A DNA stretch of 64,000 nucleotides, taken from positions 9,858,001 to 9,922,000 of the forward strand of contig CM082589.2 of the NCBI GenBank assembly GCA_040954595.2, given 5' to 3'. Below are positions 9,460 through 19,066 of the stretch, one piece after another. Position 1 is the stretch's first letter. Every line of letters starts with the position of its first letter. Source of the DNA: Balanoglossus misakiensis. Its lineage: Eukaryota; Hemichordata. The position numbers were made by a program, and so were the translations under genes. Under the pieces are notes generated by a model, which did no database searches, was not told where the DNA came from, and saw nothing but the letters and a program-made list of their open reading frames with translations.

Positions 9460-9614
9460 TTTTTTTTTTTTTTTATTTCCATTCATTTAATCTTACATGT
9501 ATCATAAAGATAAATCGTGTTTTGATGAAATAAATAAATAAATAAATAAATAAAAAATAATACTATATAAAAAGAGATTCACCAGGTACATTTGTTTAAC
9601 AAAATAATTACATC

Positions 9615-10205
9615 TCAGACGGAAGCAAGGATTTTCTTCCAATAATGGGTGAAATCTAGATTATTATTCCTTTTGAGTATTTGGTGCATAAATTGTAGAT
9701 ATCTGTAAAATATATCGAAATTGGTTTTTGCTCTAATGCTGTTAATATCATGTTGTAAATGGACCCATGAAGCGAATACACAATACTTTGCAATAGTAAT
9801 GACAATGTTTACAAATCTATAAAGAGGATGACTGTACATAGTTTTGTAACCAAGAATAATAGTTTCTAAGTCGACCTCATGACATATGCCAAGTTTGCTG
9901 AGCAAAGCAGATAAACGCTGCCAAAAATCCCCTAAACGTTGACATTTTAAAAATAGATGCTCATAAGAATCAGTTACATTTCAAAGACAACATAGATCAT
10001 TTTTACTAATTTTCCATCTTAAAAGATTGATGCCACATGGCAAAATGTTATGCATAATCTTAAAGTTAAATTCAGCAAGTTTCCTATCACAACACAATCC
10101 AGTCGTTTGGTTAACCCATATAGTTCTCCACTGTAGTGGAGTAGTCATGGTCAAACGACGATTCCATGTATTTTCACAATATGGACGAATAAAACGATTT
10201 TGCAC
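9615..10205 (-). pseudogene. L1-like LINE C-terminal domain, broken
   Basis: Two minus-strand frames (9981-10205, then 9615-9905) continue the LINE protein. The first contains C-C-D-R-K-L-A-E-F-N-F-K-I-M-H-N-I-L-P, then N-D-L-C-C-L. A stop replaces the next residue (TGA at about 9979-9981), after which Y-E-H-L-F-L-K-C follows. This C-x-C...H...C pattern is the zinc-knuckle-like C-terminal motif of L1/Tx1 LINEs. Further downstream, F-W-Q-R-L is the usual conserved tail. Dead copy. Confidence 0.7.
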
Positions 10206-10360
10206 AAAAATACTGTAAAAAATTTTGAAGTAAGGCGAGACAGATCATTAGGTAAAACAAAAACTTTTCCATTGACATGAAGAAAATTCTTTTCTCTACG
10301 CATCTGATGCAACTGAGTACCTTTCAACACAGACTTCCATTCTCTGGGAATAAGATTCCG

Positions 10361-11152
10361 CTACTTCATCCATTCAACTATCCAATTTGACTTATTCTCG
10401 AGTTTTTGTAACAACAGTGTAGGTGGAAGAAAATCGCCGTTGGTATCGACAATGTCCTGGACATAGATAATATTTGAGTGAATCCAACCAGGGAAAAAAA
10501 GAGTCTTACCATTATCTGAAATGTTGACATTACCCCAGATAATTTGATTACGCACATCTAAATTACTGAGTTTGGAGAAAGTGACGCAACCACCTTTTGC
10601 ACTATGCCAAGCTGAAATTACTTGTTTATAGAAAAAGGGAATTCTCTCGAGAAATGGGAAACAGGAAATGTTGCTAAAATTGAAATGAAAAATAAGAAAA
10701 TCTGGACCATAGTGCCCGAGCCAATGCAGTGGCAAGGCCTTCCATTTGGCAGAGGAATTGTCACATAATCTACGAACCCATGATGAACAAAAGGCGTCAT
10801 GGATGGCAAAAATGTCAGGCATGTTTAGTCCCCCGCAATCATAAGGGGCAATGAGTGTGAGCCTTTTGATTTTGTCTGGCTTGTCATTCCACAGAAATTT
10901 GAAAATAAGACGGTTGATATTCGTGAGCCACGTTTCAAAAGCACCAAGATTAAGCATAAGGTAGTAAATTGTGGGCAGTGCCAAAGACTTTAAAACCGTA
11001 ATTTTGCCATAAAGGCTCAGCTTACGTCGTGACCAGATGTTGAGCACGCTTTTAAGCCTTTCAATTTTCTTTTCCCATTTCAAAAGTAGACATTTCAGTC
11101 GATCGTATCCAAAGAAAACCCCAAGGGATTTTATAGGCTGTTGCTCCCACAT
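10361..11152 (-). pseudogene. L1-like reverse transcriptase, C-terminal part
   Basis: A 263-codon frame with the post-catalytic region of L1/Tx1-type LINE polyproteins. Near the N-terminus is I-K-S-L-G-V-F-F-G-Y-D. It is followed by W-S-R-R-K-L-S-L-Y-G-K-I-T-V-L-K-S-L-A-L (thumb-like region), then N-R-L-I-F-K-F-L-W-N-D-K-P-D-K-I-K-R, and later G-G-L-N-M-P-D. All are hallmark motifs of this clade. The catalytic YxDD and the endonuclease are absent because the copy is 5'-truncated. The frame is lost near 10360 and resumes in another frame at 10205. Confidence 0.85.
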
Positions 11153-11172
11153 AAAACCCCCAGGTTTATCAT

Positions 11173-11186
11173 ATGATACTGTTCAT
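11173..11186. repeat. Right target-site duplication of the LINE
   Basis: Exact copy of 9446-9459. Confidence 0.9.
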
Positions 11187-11545
11187 GATGATGTAGTATT
11201 TAATTAAACCACCTCTACTGAGACAACATCAACCACAGTCATCAATTTCGCTGTCAGATTTTGACATTAAACAAGAAGAAGCCATTGCTTGGTCAGAACT
11301 GTTTTCTGACGCATTCATTTTTGCTCTACAAAAAATACAATGCACAGAGCTGATATAGAAACAGTATTTGGGGATTTTAAATCAACATTAGCAACAACTG
11401 CTAACAGTAATGACAGTGAATGCTCAAATGTCATTTATTTGGGCATATCAAGTGAACACGCAGACTCTATCGAAACTGTCCATAACATTATCAATAAGCT
11501 GTATATGTTACATTCAGAGTTGGTGTAAGAATAAAATACCTGGTT
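11187..11545 (+). pseudogene. Broken linker between OTU and DUF6589-like core
   Basis: After the short continuation of the OTU frame, coding-like pieces alternate between frames. About 11209-11345 is acidic and hydrophobic (for example E-E-A-I-A-W-S-E-L-F-S-D-A-F-I-F). The frame then shifts within the A-run near 11329-11337 and goes on as 11340-11528 (I-E-T-V-F-G-D-F-K-S). Another shift leads to the core at 11546. Several frameshifts and stops: non-functional as it stands. Confidence 0.5.
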
Positions 11546-11699
11546 GTGGTTGGTGATGGGAAAACTTTCCATCACCTGATAAAGTTAAAAGACATGTATG
11601 GTGCAGATTTAGACTGGTTGCAGCCTTTTATCGGAGACTGGCATACTCTAAAAAATTACCAACCAGTCATCATGAAAATATTCTGGGATGCTGACTTAA
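11546..11699 (+). pseudogene. DUF6589-like core, 5' part, split by a TTAA element
   Basis: The frame contains V-G-D-G-K-T, then W-L-Q-P-F-I-G-D-W-H-T-L-K-N-Y-Q and I-F-W-D-A-D-L. The set GDxKT ... PFxGDWHxLKN ... WDAxL is what I recall as diagnostic of DUF6589 proteins, common and repetitive in cnidarians, molluscs and lower deuterostomes. The biochemical role is unknown; a transposon origin is likely. The frame is interrupted at TTAA (11696-11699) by a MITE and picks up again at 12496 in the same frame once one TTAA copy is discounted. Confidence 0.7.
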
Positions 11700-12495
11700 G
11701 ATGGGTCCCTGGGATCTTTTTGCTCGTTGCTATGGGCCTTTATAGGACATTACACCCCGATTTGGACTAAGCCGTTTTCAGAGTCTAACAAGGGGCTGGT
11801 AACTAGTTGAAAATCTGCACGATTGTGTGCACACCCCATGTCCGAGTATGTTTACGGCAGCTACCGCCCGGCCATAGGCCGCCACGCTAATACGGCAAAG
11901 CAGCGGTCAGCGATAGCGTGCGCGTCCTGTAACCACAGTAACTGGATCGAACGCTAAAAATCCAATGTTTTGTACACAGAGATTTTGTACCGTTCACGAA
12001 AATCCCTAAGGCTTTTTTCATAGGCCACGTACGCCAGTCAAATTTGACCTGCTTGTTGAGAACGTACTTCCGCACAGTGTGACGGATCGTTTTTTTCTGT
12101 TTTCGTCGTGCTAAGAAGCGATACCGGTGGAAGAGTGCGTCCAAAAACACCCAAAATCGATGACTTTTTCAGATGTGGTACGGGTATGCTGAAATCGTAG
12201 GATACAACGATAATATTCGAAAACAAAATCCGTCACGATCTTCCCTGGTTCAAGCAACTAATGAATACGTATCAAGTTCGTTTTTGAGGTCACGGAATAA
12301 AAAGCCTTAGGCTTTTGAAATTTGACCTAGCTAATTTGCATATCAATGGCGTCAGGGGGCGCGCGCTCACAATCGTGCAGATTTTCAACTAGTTACCAGC
12401 CCCTTGTTAGACTCTGAAAACGGCTTAGTCCAAATCGGGGTGTAATGTCCTATAAAGGCCCATAGCAACGAGCAAAAAGATCCTAGGGACCCATC
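11700..12495. mobile_element. 796-bp TTAA-flanked element with 128-bp terminal inverted repeats
   Basis: TTAA lies at 11696-11699 and 12496-12499. The ends GATGGGTCCC / GGGACCCATC start inverted repeats covering 11700-11827 and 12368-12495 with a single mismatch (TGGGATC versus TAGGATC). The interior (about 540 bp) is GC-richer, contains partial inverted AAGGCTTTT / CCTTAGGCTTTT words and has no credible transposase. TTAA target choice points to piggyBac- or Kolobok-type mobilisation. The near-identical arms suggest a young insertion. Confidence 0.9.
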
Positions 12496-12834
12496 TTAAA
12501 ACATCTGGCAGGGTTCAATCATAAAGGGGGAACTTCGGAAACCCTAGTTCAGTGTACAAATTTCAAGCTAACTCATCGCTTCCCAACACAAATTTGGGAA
12601 CGTATGTTTAGATGTCTTGTCAATTCCTTTTTGAATCAGAGGGGTGAAACCCATAATACCCAGCACTGTCCCTTAGATACAGAAACAGTCCAAAAATGTT
12701 TACTAGAAGCTGTCACAAAATGTTTGGAATGTACTGAAGATAAAGCTGATCATATTGACAAAATTAATGGTGACCTTAAGGCTCAACTTACTGGCTTGCA
12801 AGAGGAATTTCAGATTTTTTGTGACAGAACATAG
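12496..12834 (+). pseudogene. DUF6589-like core, continuation after the TTAA element
   Basis: It begins L-K-H-L-A-G-F-N-H-K-G-G-T-S-E-T-L, then T-H-R-F-P-T-Q-I-W-E and F-R-C-L-V-N-S-F-L. The frame is continuous with 11546-11699 if the MITE and one TTAA are removed. Acidic and helical residues follow, up to a stop at about 12833. The sharp agreement of frame across the MITE shows the MITE arrived after this part was coding or only lightly decayed. Confidence 0.65.
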
Positions 12835-13397
12835 TACGATATTTTACCCACAAGTCTCCGTTATTTGTATCATCGAAGGTTGCCCATTTAATAACTTTTT
12901 CTGTTTTAGATACTAACAATGATATGAAGTACATATAAATCTATTTATTTTTATCTAGGAAAAGTACGTTGAGGAATTAGAATGTAAATTTCAAAATCAA
13001 AATTTAAAAGCCATAGAAATCAAAGTATCAATGTACTGCAAATGTCACACTTTAGGGGAAACAAGCAATGACTAACTGAGGTGGCCAGTCTCTGTTGAAA
13101 GTTAACATGTAAATTTCCATTGTTCTGTCAATAGAAAAAATCAATATCTTTTTGTTTGATTAAACAGGTTTTACAAGTGACCCTGTTTTACTCCAAACTT
13201 TTTTGTATGGCTGGCTATGCAATTGCTTGATTATTTTATAAAATTCGTATCTCCTCTCTCAATAATGCATAATTTTCTAAATCATTTGAAATGGTAATTG
13301 ACAATAAGATTCACCTTAAAAGTAAGATCTCAAAATTTATATTAGTGGTGTACAATTCTCTCTACACATGTTAACTTTGCCTGGTTTGACTGAGTAA
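12835..13397 (+). other. Spacer within the DUF6589-type element
   Basis: No clear coding continuation. A short acidic/Lys-rich frame after a TTATCTAG at about 12959-13070 might be a lost exon. Could be an intron or an unrecognised insertion. Confidence 0.35.
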
Positions 13398-14111
13398 ATG
13401 ATTGTACAAATCAGAATGAATCATGGGATATTTCACGTACTGTGCAGAAGGGCAAATACAGACAAAACTTTCAAATTTTGGGTTAGATTTATAGAGGACG
13501 ATTTGTTTGCATACATGTCTTTGTACATTGCAATAAGGTCAGGAAATTGGAACCTTCGAATATTGGCTTTGAAACAAATGAACCCACTGTTCCATGCATA
13601 TGACCGATCCCTGTACTTGAGGTTAATTCCCGGACATCTCGCTGACCTTCTGAAGATGCCAAACTCTCTGTTGTTACATTTCAAAGCAGGTGGTTTTGTT
13701 TGCAATTTGTCAGGCTCAACTTGGGTTAATGTAGCACTAGATGAAGCCCATGAAATGTGTGTCAATAAAGATGTTAAAGCTGCATTGCATACTTCTACAG
13801 GTGGGTTAATGGAGAGAATAGCAATTTATTTACCCTATAGAGCTATGGCTGCCAAGAATCTAAAAGATCAGTTATTTCCTTTCCAAAATGAAACCCATAA
13901 TTCAGTTAGCGTACATAAAATAAATGAGTCAAACTGCAGGTTGTATATCAATTGTCTTGAAGGTGCTGATGTATTTTCACCACTTAATACCGCCAGGGAG
14001 CTAACTAATATATTTTCAGATGACACAGCGAAAAATAGCGTCAAGGACACTTTGGTCCCATTTGAGGATTATGTAGAAACAGTGACACACCAGAATAAAA
14101 ATTACAGGTGA
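13398..14111 (+). pseudogene. DUF6589-like core, C-terminal half
   Basis: A 237-codon open frame, free of stops. It contains F-W-V-R-F-I-E-D-D-L-F-A-Y, L-Y-I-A-I-R-S-G-N-W-N-L-R, I-P-G-H-L-A-D-L-L-K-M-P, V-A-L-D-E-A-H-E-M-C-V-N-K-D and Y-L-P-Y-R-A-M-A-A-K-N-L-K-D-Q-L-F-P. These blocks (IAIRSGNWxLR, DEAHEMxxNKD, YLPxR...NLxxQLFP) form the strongly conserved C-terminal part of DUF6589 proteins as I remember them. The DEAH tetrapeptide here is not a helicase Walker B, since no Walker A or helicase motifs surround it. This is the best-preserved part of the element. Its activity is unknown. Confidence 0.8.
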
Positions 14112-14246
14112 CATTGCAAGCAGATATGATCTTACGATATAGAAATATGGAATGTAAAAACATTAACAAGGAACATGCCCAAAAATTGACCAAAAATTGT
14201 CTGTACAAACACATATGAGAAGCAACTTCTTTCAGTCAGCCCTGGA

Positions 14247-14284
14247 ACAGACAGACAGACAGACACACACACACACACACACAC
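14247..14284. repeat. Microsatellite (GACA)n-(CA)n
   Basis: Four or more ACAG/GACA units followed by about 10 CA units. Confidence 0.9.
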
Positions 14285-14499
14285 TGACCTGCCACTGGTA
14301 ATTAAAAATTTAATAGCCCATGGTCTCTCTGACAGCTGGCTTATTGAAGTTATGTAAACATGTCTAAGTTGGGGGTAACGACTCCTTGTAAACAGTAACT
14401 TTCAAAACAACTGGATAATTGGTTAAGGAGAAGATTTGCTAACCAAAAACAAAGAAACTTTCATAAAAACTCGCTAAATATTGAATATTTCTGATATCA

Positions 14500-15080
14500 G
14501 AATTGAATAAAAGTTGCACATATACATGTATGTGTTATGAAATTATATCCCAAATTTCAAAGCAATCAGAGAAAAAACAAATTTCAAAGCAATCAACAAG
14601 CAGTTTCACAAAAGATATTTGTTCAAAAGTGGCAAAAACACAAAATTGTACAATACCTTACCTCAATCACTACAAGGAACATGCTGCCAAAGTTCTATGC
14701 AATATGACAAACAGTTTCAGGAAAACAATTTTTGACAAAAATTGCAAAAGTTTCCCCGATAACACATTTATGAAAATATCACATTTTTTACAACATATTA
14801 CTTGACTTACACCTACGAACATGCCTACCAAATTGCAAAGCAATCTGGCATGCGGTTTTAAAGAAAAATAAATTGACCAAAAATGGCAAATATTGCTCAA
14901 AATTATAAATATGCAAATTTTGCAACAATTTGAACAAAACTATGGTTACTCAGACAACCATTAGGAAGCTTCATGCTAAATTTCAAAGAAGTAAGCCCAT
15001 CACTTTCAGAAATGAAGACTTTTTACTAATAACATGGAAAAATACAAAAAAATGCATAAAAAATAGGTAATCAATAATAT
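14500..15080 (-). repeat. Degenerate ~130-bp repeat family, reverse copies
   Basis: Repeated words such as AATTTCAAAGCAATC, GGAACATGCTGCCAAA and TTTTTGACCAAAAATGGCAAA are reverse complements of words in the plus-oriented repeats at 28560-29700 and 32000-32460 (GATTGCTTTGAAATTT, TTGGTAGGCATGTTC, TTTTTGGTCAAAA). Several diverged units. Confidence 0.6.
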
Positions 15081-15125
15081 TAGCTCAAAACATACATCAA
15101 TTGTAAGCCAAACAAGAGAAAACTA

Positions 15126-15638
15126 GTGAACTTCTTGTCAGCCACATCTTTAAAAATAATTGTGCCGGCTCTGCAAGGTGATCAGGTCCTCATTACAGCA
15201 GGTGGCTTTGATGGAGAAAATAGGGACAAGAATCTTTTCGTTGGTAGTAATGGAATTGTGTCTGAGTGGGAAGCCAAAAGTTGTCATGAAGAAGCTGACA
15301 GTAGATGCATCCTTCATGCAGTTCAGTCCTCTTACAAGAAAGGTGTTATTTACTCCCCTGATACCGATACTTATCATGTTCTCCTCCCAGTACTATATCA
15401 ACATGTTCAAAAGGAGATATTTGTACAACTTGATAATGATTTATCAAATCTCACTTATTTAGACATGAATCAATTCAAATCAGATTTAAATTTAGACCCT
15501 GATTTGCAACATATTCCCCTCCAATATTTAGGCAAAATATTTCAAACACTGTTCATATGCACAGGTTGTGACTATACTTTGCAGGCATCGGAAGGAAATC
15601 TTTCTACAAGACATTTTTTCAATACTCTGAATTTATAA
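15126..15638 (+). pseudogene. FEN1/XPG-like acidic-motif domain of the element
   Basis: 170 codons. Spaced acidic motifs are H-E-E-A-D-S-R (residues 54-60), S-P-D-T-D-T-Y (77-83) and C-T-G-C-D-Y (145-150). The order E-x-x-D ... D-x-D ... G-C-D resembles the metal-binding residues of FEN1/XPG (PIN-like) nucleases, which suggests a metal-dependent nuclease fold. This is motif-level inference, not a proven homology. In DUF6589-containing proteins this block (EEADTR ... DTD ... GCD) commonly follows the core (recollection). The frame breaks in a T-run near 15615 and coding continues in another frame through the next feature. Confidence 0.6.
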
Positions 15639-16522
15639 CTAGTGGCACCCTTATACCTGGAACACTGATAGACACAACAGTAGACAGTGTAGGGAATGGA
15701 ATTTTCGCTTTCATACGTTTAAAAGGTAGTGTTTATGTTAAGAAACATTTCCAAGCATTTGATGCATCTCATCCTTTTGAACTTTATCGACAAGTAGCCA
15801 GTGTCACTAACAGTCTTAAAGATAACCACATCAAATGGCTTACATATATACGAGAAACAATTTGCCCACGTATCCAGTATGAGGAAGAATGTATCCCTTC
15901 CTTTGAAGCCCTACAACTGCACTGGAAAAGATCATGCTGGGTCTCTCAGTTATGGTCCCAGGCCGATCAGTGCCATGTTACGTTTCCCTTATTCAATAAT
16001 TATGGATACAGACTAAGCAACGGCGAACTTGATATTATTTAGGACAGTGATGCCAATTTAGAAAAAGTGAAAAATAATTTGGAGTTGCTAACAAAAGGGT
16101 GTGGCTGCAAAAAGATGCCAACTTGTAATAGCAGATGTTGTAAATGTTATAAGACCCACAATGGTTGTGGCCCTGCGTGTCGATGTAATGACTGCAGTAA
16201 TCCACATAATGGGAATCCTGGATTCTGTACCACATCGAAAAAGTATGGGGTATGCCCAAAATATACAGATAAGTCACCACTATTAGAATCACCATCACCA
16301 ATCACTGATACTGAACATCATAATATGGAAAATAGCATTGATGCAATTTTACAGGAGTCACATGAATTTGACATTTTAAGAGAAGAAGAGGGAAATATTT
16401 ACGAGACTGATTCTGACTTTGACGAACTGACTGATGAATATAACTGGACGGAAGAAAAACAAACTGATTATTCAAAGAATGGTGATTGTGATTCCAATGA
16501 TGGTGACTGTGATGACATTTAA
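15627..16522 (+). pseudogene. Trp/Cys motif, CXC (tesmin/TSO1-like) domain and acidic tail
   Basis: Continues from the previous domain after a one-base shift. The first half has L-H-W-K-R-S-C-W-V-S-Q-L-W-S-Q-A-D-Q-C and N-Y-G-Y-R-L-S-N-G-E-L-D-I-I, with TAG at 16040-16042 where related proteins usually have Trp. Next comes the cysteine cluster C-G-C-K-K ... C-N-S-R-C-C-K-C-Y-K, N-G-C-G-P-A-C-R-C-N-D-C-S-N-P (about 16100-16206). This is a CXC/CRC-type repeat like those of tesmin/TSO1 DNA-binding proteins, which bind zinc and AT-rich DNA. The last ~80 residues are strongly acidic (Asp/Glu). It likely anchors the element's protein on DNA. It ends at TAA 16520-16522. Confidence 0.7.
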
Positions 16523-16689
16523 TGAATCATCAAAGAAATTGATTTGGTCTTTCGGGGGTTGCAGCCCTGTTGTGGTTTCAGTCATACCTTTTCAATCGCA
16601 CCCAGTGTGTATGTGTTAATTTCAGACATGGTTACTATAACCGTGTTCCAAACAATCACCATTTTATCCGCTTGACACTGCGGTAACAC

Positions 16690-17597
16690 AACGATCACTT
16701 CTTTGTCCTCTACTTTTTAATATGTACACTTCTCCATTAGGGAAATTAGTTTCTAGTCATGGATGCCTGTATATAGCTTTTATGCAGATGGCTCTTCATT
16801 GTCTTTTACCAACGAGAATGCTCCCAGAATGCTTTATGCGGTACTGGATGTCTGAAAATGTCTTGTGTTTAAATAACGATAAGACTGAATTTGTTATTTT
16901 TTCTGCTACTTCGGGTAATCTATCTGCCAGAGGGATTACAGAAATTCATGTGATGCTCTGAAACCTGTTCATTGTCTGACAATGATTGCACAGATCTGCC
17001 ATTCAGTCGCTTTTCATTTGCAGCATATTGCACTTGTCTGTAAATATTTATCTCAAGCCGCCACAGAGCAATAAAGTTCCTGCTTTTGTTGCATTTCGAA
17101 TAGATTTGTGTAATTCACTTTTATTTGGGCTCCCTAAGTACGAGATCAGTCGTATTCAAGTTCAAAATATTGCTGCTAGTTCCAAAATCACCTTTTACAT
17201 CAATGCAATTTCAGTTGCATTGGTTACCTGTGTCTGATCGTATTGTTTTCAAGATGTTATTTCTTATTTTTGAATTCATTCATAGACTTGGACCATCATA
17301 TCTGTCTGATATGATCAAATTATATGTTCCAAATCGAAACTTGAAGTCAGCTGATCAGCTCAAACTCTGTCATGTTCAGCCCAATGCAATGATGACAACA
17401 AAAGTCAAAACAAAATTGCTTGCCTTCAGACACAAATATTTATTGCACATATCATCAGCGAATAAAGGGAAATGGTTTCGAAGTTACAGTTGGCATTTTG
17501 CATATTCGAAACATCTACTTATATCCCAGGCCATGATACGGAGAAAAAAAATACACCAGCTGTGCTCCTCACACGTACGTAGTCATGTATGGTAAAC
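16690..17597 (+). mobile_element. CR1/L2-like LINE fragment (reverse transcriptase C-terminal half)
   Basis: Starts with P-L-L-F-N-M-Y-T-S-P-L-G-K-L, followed in a shifted frame by F-Y-A-D-G at the catalytic box (consensus YADD, so the second Asp is lost). Next are M-S-E-N-V-L-C-L-N-N-D-K-T-E-F-V-I-F and, after more frameshifts, L-H-W-L-P-V-S-D-R-I-V-F-K-M-L and L-G-P-S-Y-L-S-D-M-I-K-L-Y-V-P. All are standard landmarks of CR1/L2/Rex-type LINEs in order. 5'-truncated, with several frameshifts: dead. It lies directly after the DUF6589-type element. Confidence 0.8.
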
Positions 17598-18100
17598 CTG
17601 GCATTCTGTCCATATGGGACCTACATTTGTAGGCGATTGATCGATGTTGTGTCGAAATCAGGCCAGTAATTAAGTTAAAACTTGGCTAATATGTTACCTT
17701 AGGGTGTTATCCATTATCCAGTAACTGTTTTACTTAAGAATTGCCTTTCAAAGACTGTTTCCCCATGGTAAACTTATCGTTTCACGATCAATGCAACACT
17801 TCCTGTTACGCAAGCATTTCAAATTAATTTCTTTTCACGGATGTTGGGACCGATATTAGACCTCTCTATCAGGAAAGTTTGGTTACTTTCTGAGGTCGTT
17901 TTCAAATGATTTTTGACACGTTTGTGGACGTCTCTTTCGGGGTCACCAACATACCACCGAAAACACGTTAAAAACTTTTACTATTACCACAGATTTTCAT
18001 AAAATTTACGTATGCAGTGAAAAATGGGAATCACTTTCGTAATTTATCCAGCTAACATGGTATTTTATTGCACAACAGAGCGTAAAAATCAAGTTGAAAA
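17598..18100. other. Non-coding stretch
   Basis: Nothing recognised on either strand. Confidence 0.4.
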
Positions 18101-18301
18101 TCACCTTGAAAACTGGCCTATTGCCGTCTGTTTGAAAGTTAACGGTCGCTCGCTTGATGAACTTTCATATGCAAATGAGCACCGTGCGATCTGACTGTGT
18201 ATATGTACTCCGTGTAGACTGAATGGGACCACTGTGTCCTTGACGCAATTTTTTACACTTATCAGGTATATGTTGACTAACACAAGCCAAAATATCACCA
18301 A
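18101..18301 (-). repeat. Inverted fragment related to the DUF6589-type element
   Basis: Read on the minus strand it contains GCGTCAAGGACAC...GGTCCCATT, translating K-N-C-V-K-D-T-V-V-P-F. Compare N-S-V-K-D-T-L-V-P-F near 14035-14067 in the element. A few tens of bases further along it also contains the inverted partner of the candidate repeat at 7229-7262 (about 18164-18201). Looks like an inverted partial copy or terminal region of the same family. Confidence 0.45.
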
Positions 18302-18346
18302 CTCATCTGAGAAATCTTATCCCAGGTCCTAAGGTTGTGAGATTAA

Positions 18347-18745
18347 TAGAATCTCACACTCCCAAGGACTAGGGGTCATAATTCTGACATGAGTTGGGGA
18401 TTTTATGTCCCACACAAGCCGCAGGCGAGTGTGGGACAAAATATCCCTGACGAGTGTGGGAAATATGATCATAGGTCCTTTGTGTATGAGATTATATTTC
18501 TCACACGGGCACAAATTAGCTAAATTCGTCTTAAAACATTGAATAAATGACTCTTGAATTGTCATCTGGCATGTAGTTTCTTTATCGTGTCATTGGATAA
18601 CATTTAGCGCACGTTATTAAAAAACGCTTTGTCATCCAATCGGCGCTCGCGTCATATACAGCTTTCGATTCAGTGAGTGTGTGGGATTGATTTGTTCTCA
18701 CACTCTGATCCCACACTCTCAGCATGCCAGGAGTGTGAGAATCTA
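18347..18745. mobile_element. 399-bp TTAA-flanked MITE (TAGAATCTCACACTCC ends)
   Basis: TTAA lies at 18343-18346 and 18746-18749. The terminal inverted repeats are TAGAATCTCACACTCC and, from the right end, TAGATTCTCACACTCC. The interior repeats GTGTGGGA / TCCCACAC words several times and has no ORF of note. Confidence 0.75.
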
Positions 18746-19066
18746 TTAAGATCTACGAGTTTGAAATCTTAGGTGAAGATTTTATCAATTTCACTGCCAA
18801 CCATGTAGGGCATACTGGGATATGTGTACATGCCAAAGCACAAACAGTTATGACCTGACAGCTCAGTTTGTAGATCATTTCTACAAATCCACAAAGAAAC
18901 TCAAAGTTTAGAAAAGTCAGGCCTGTTAGAAATATTATAAATATCACTGTTAATACTAATTTCAAAGCCATGTGAATTTGTTCACTTTATGGAAATTTTT
19001 AAAGGAAGGGAGGATTGGTATTGACTTGAATAATTACAACGGATGTTTTTTTCTCTCTATTTTCAG

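Larger units (their letters stand above)
9460..11172 (-). mobile_element. 5'-truncated L1-like LINE inserted in the OTU frame
   Basis: The element lies in reverse orientation. Its poly-A tail appears as the T run at 9460-9474 directly after the left target-site copy. It carries the C-terminal half of a reverse-transcriptase polyprotein and lacks its 5' part. Exact 14-bp duplications flank it, the signature of target-primed reverse transcription. Another (AAAT)n stretch lies at 9531-9556. Removing it restores the frame of the host ORF, so it landed in an element whose reading frame was still open at that point. Confidence 0.9.
14112..15125. other. Repeat-filled gap inside the element
   Basis: Separates the DUF6589-like core from the next domain. 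Contains the microsatellite at 14247-14284 and degenerate repeats at about 14500-15080. Probably later insertion. Confidence 0.5.

Noticed and set aside
13746-13757. D-E-A-H in the 13398-14111 frame as a helicase Walker B
   Set aside because: No Walker A or other helicase motifs are nearby. The DEAHEM...NKD context matches the DUF6589-type block.
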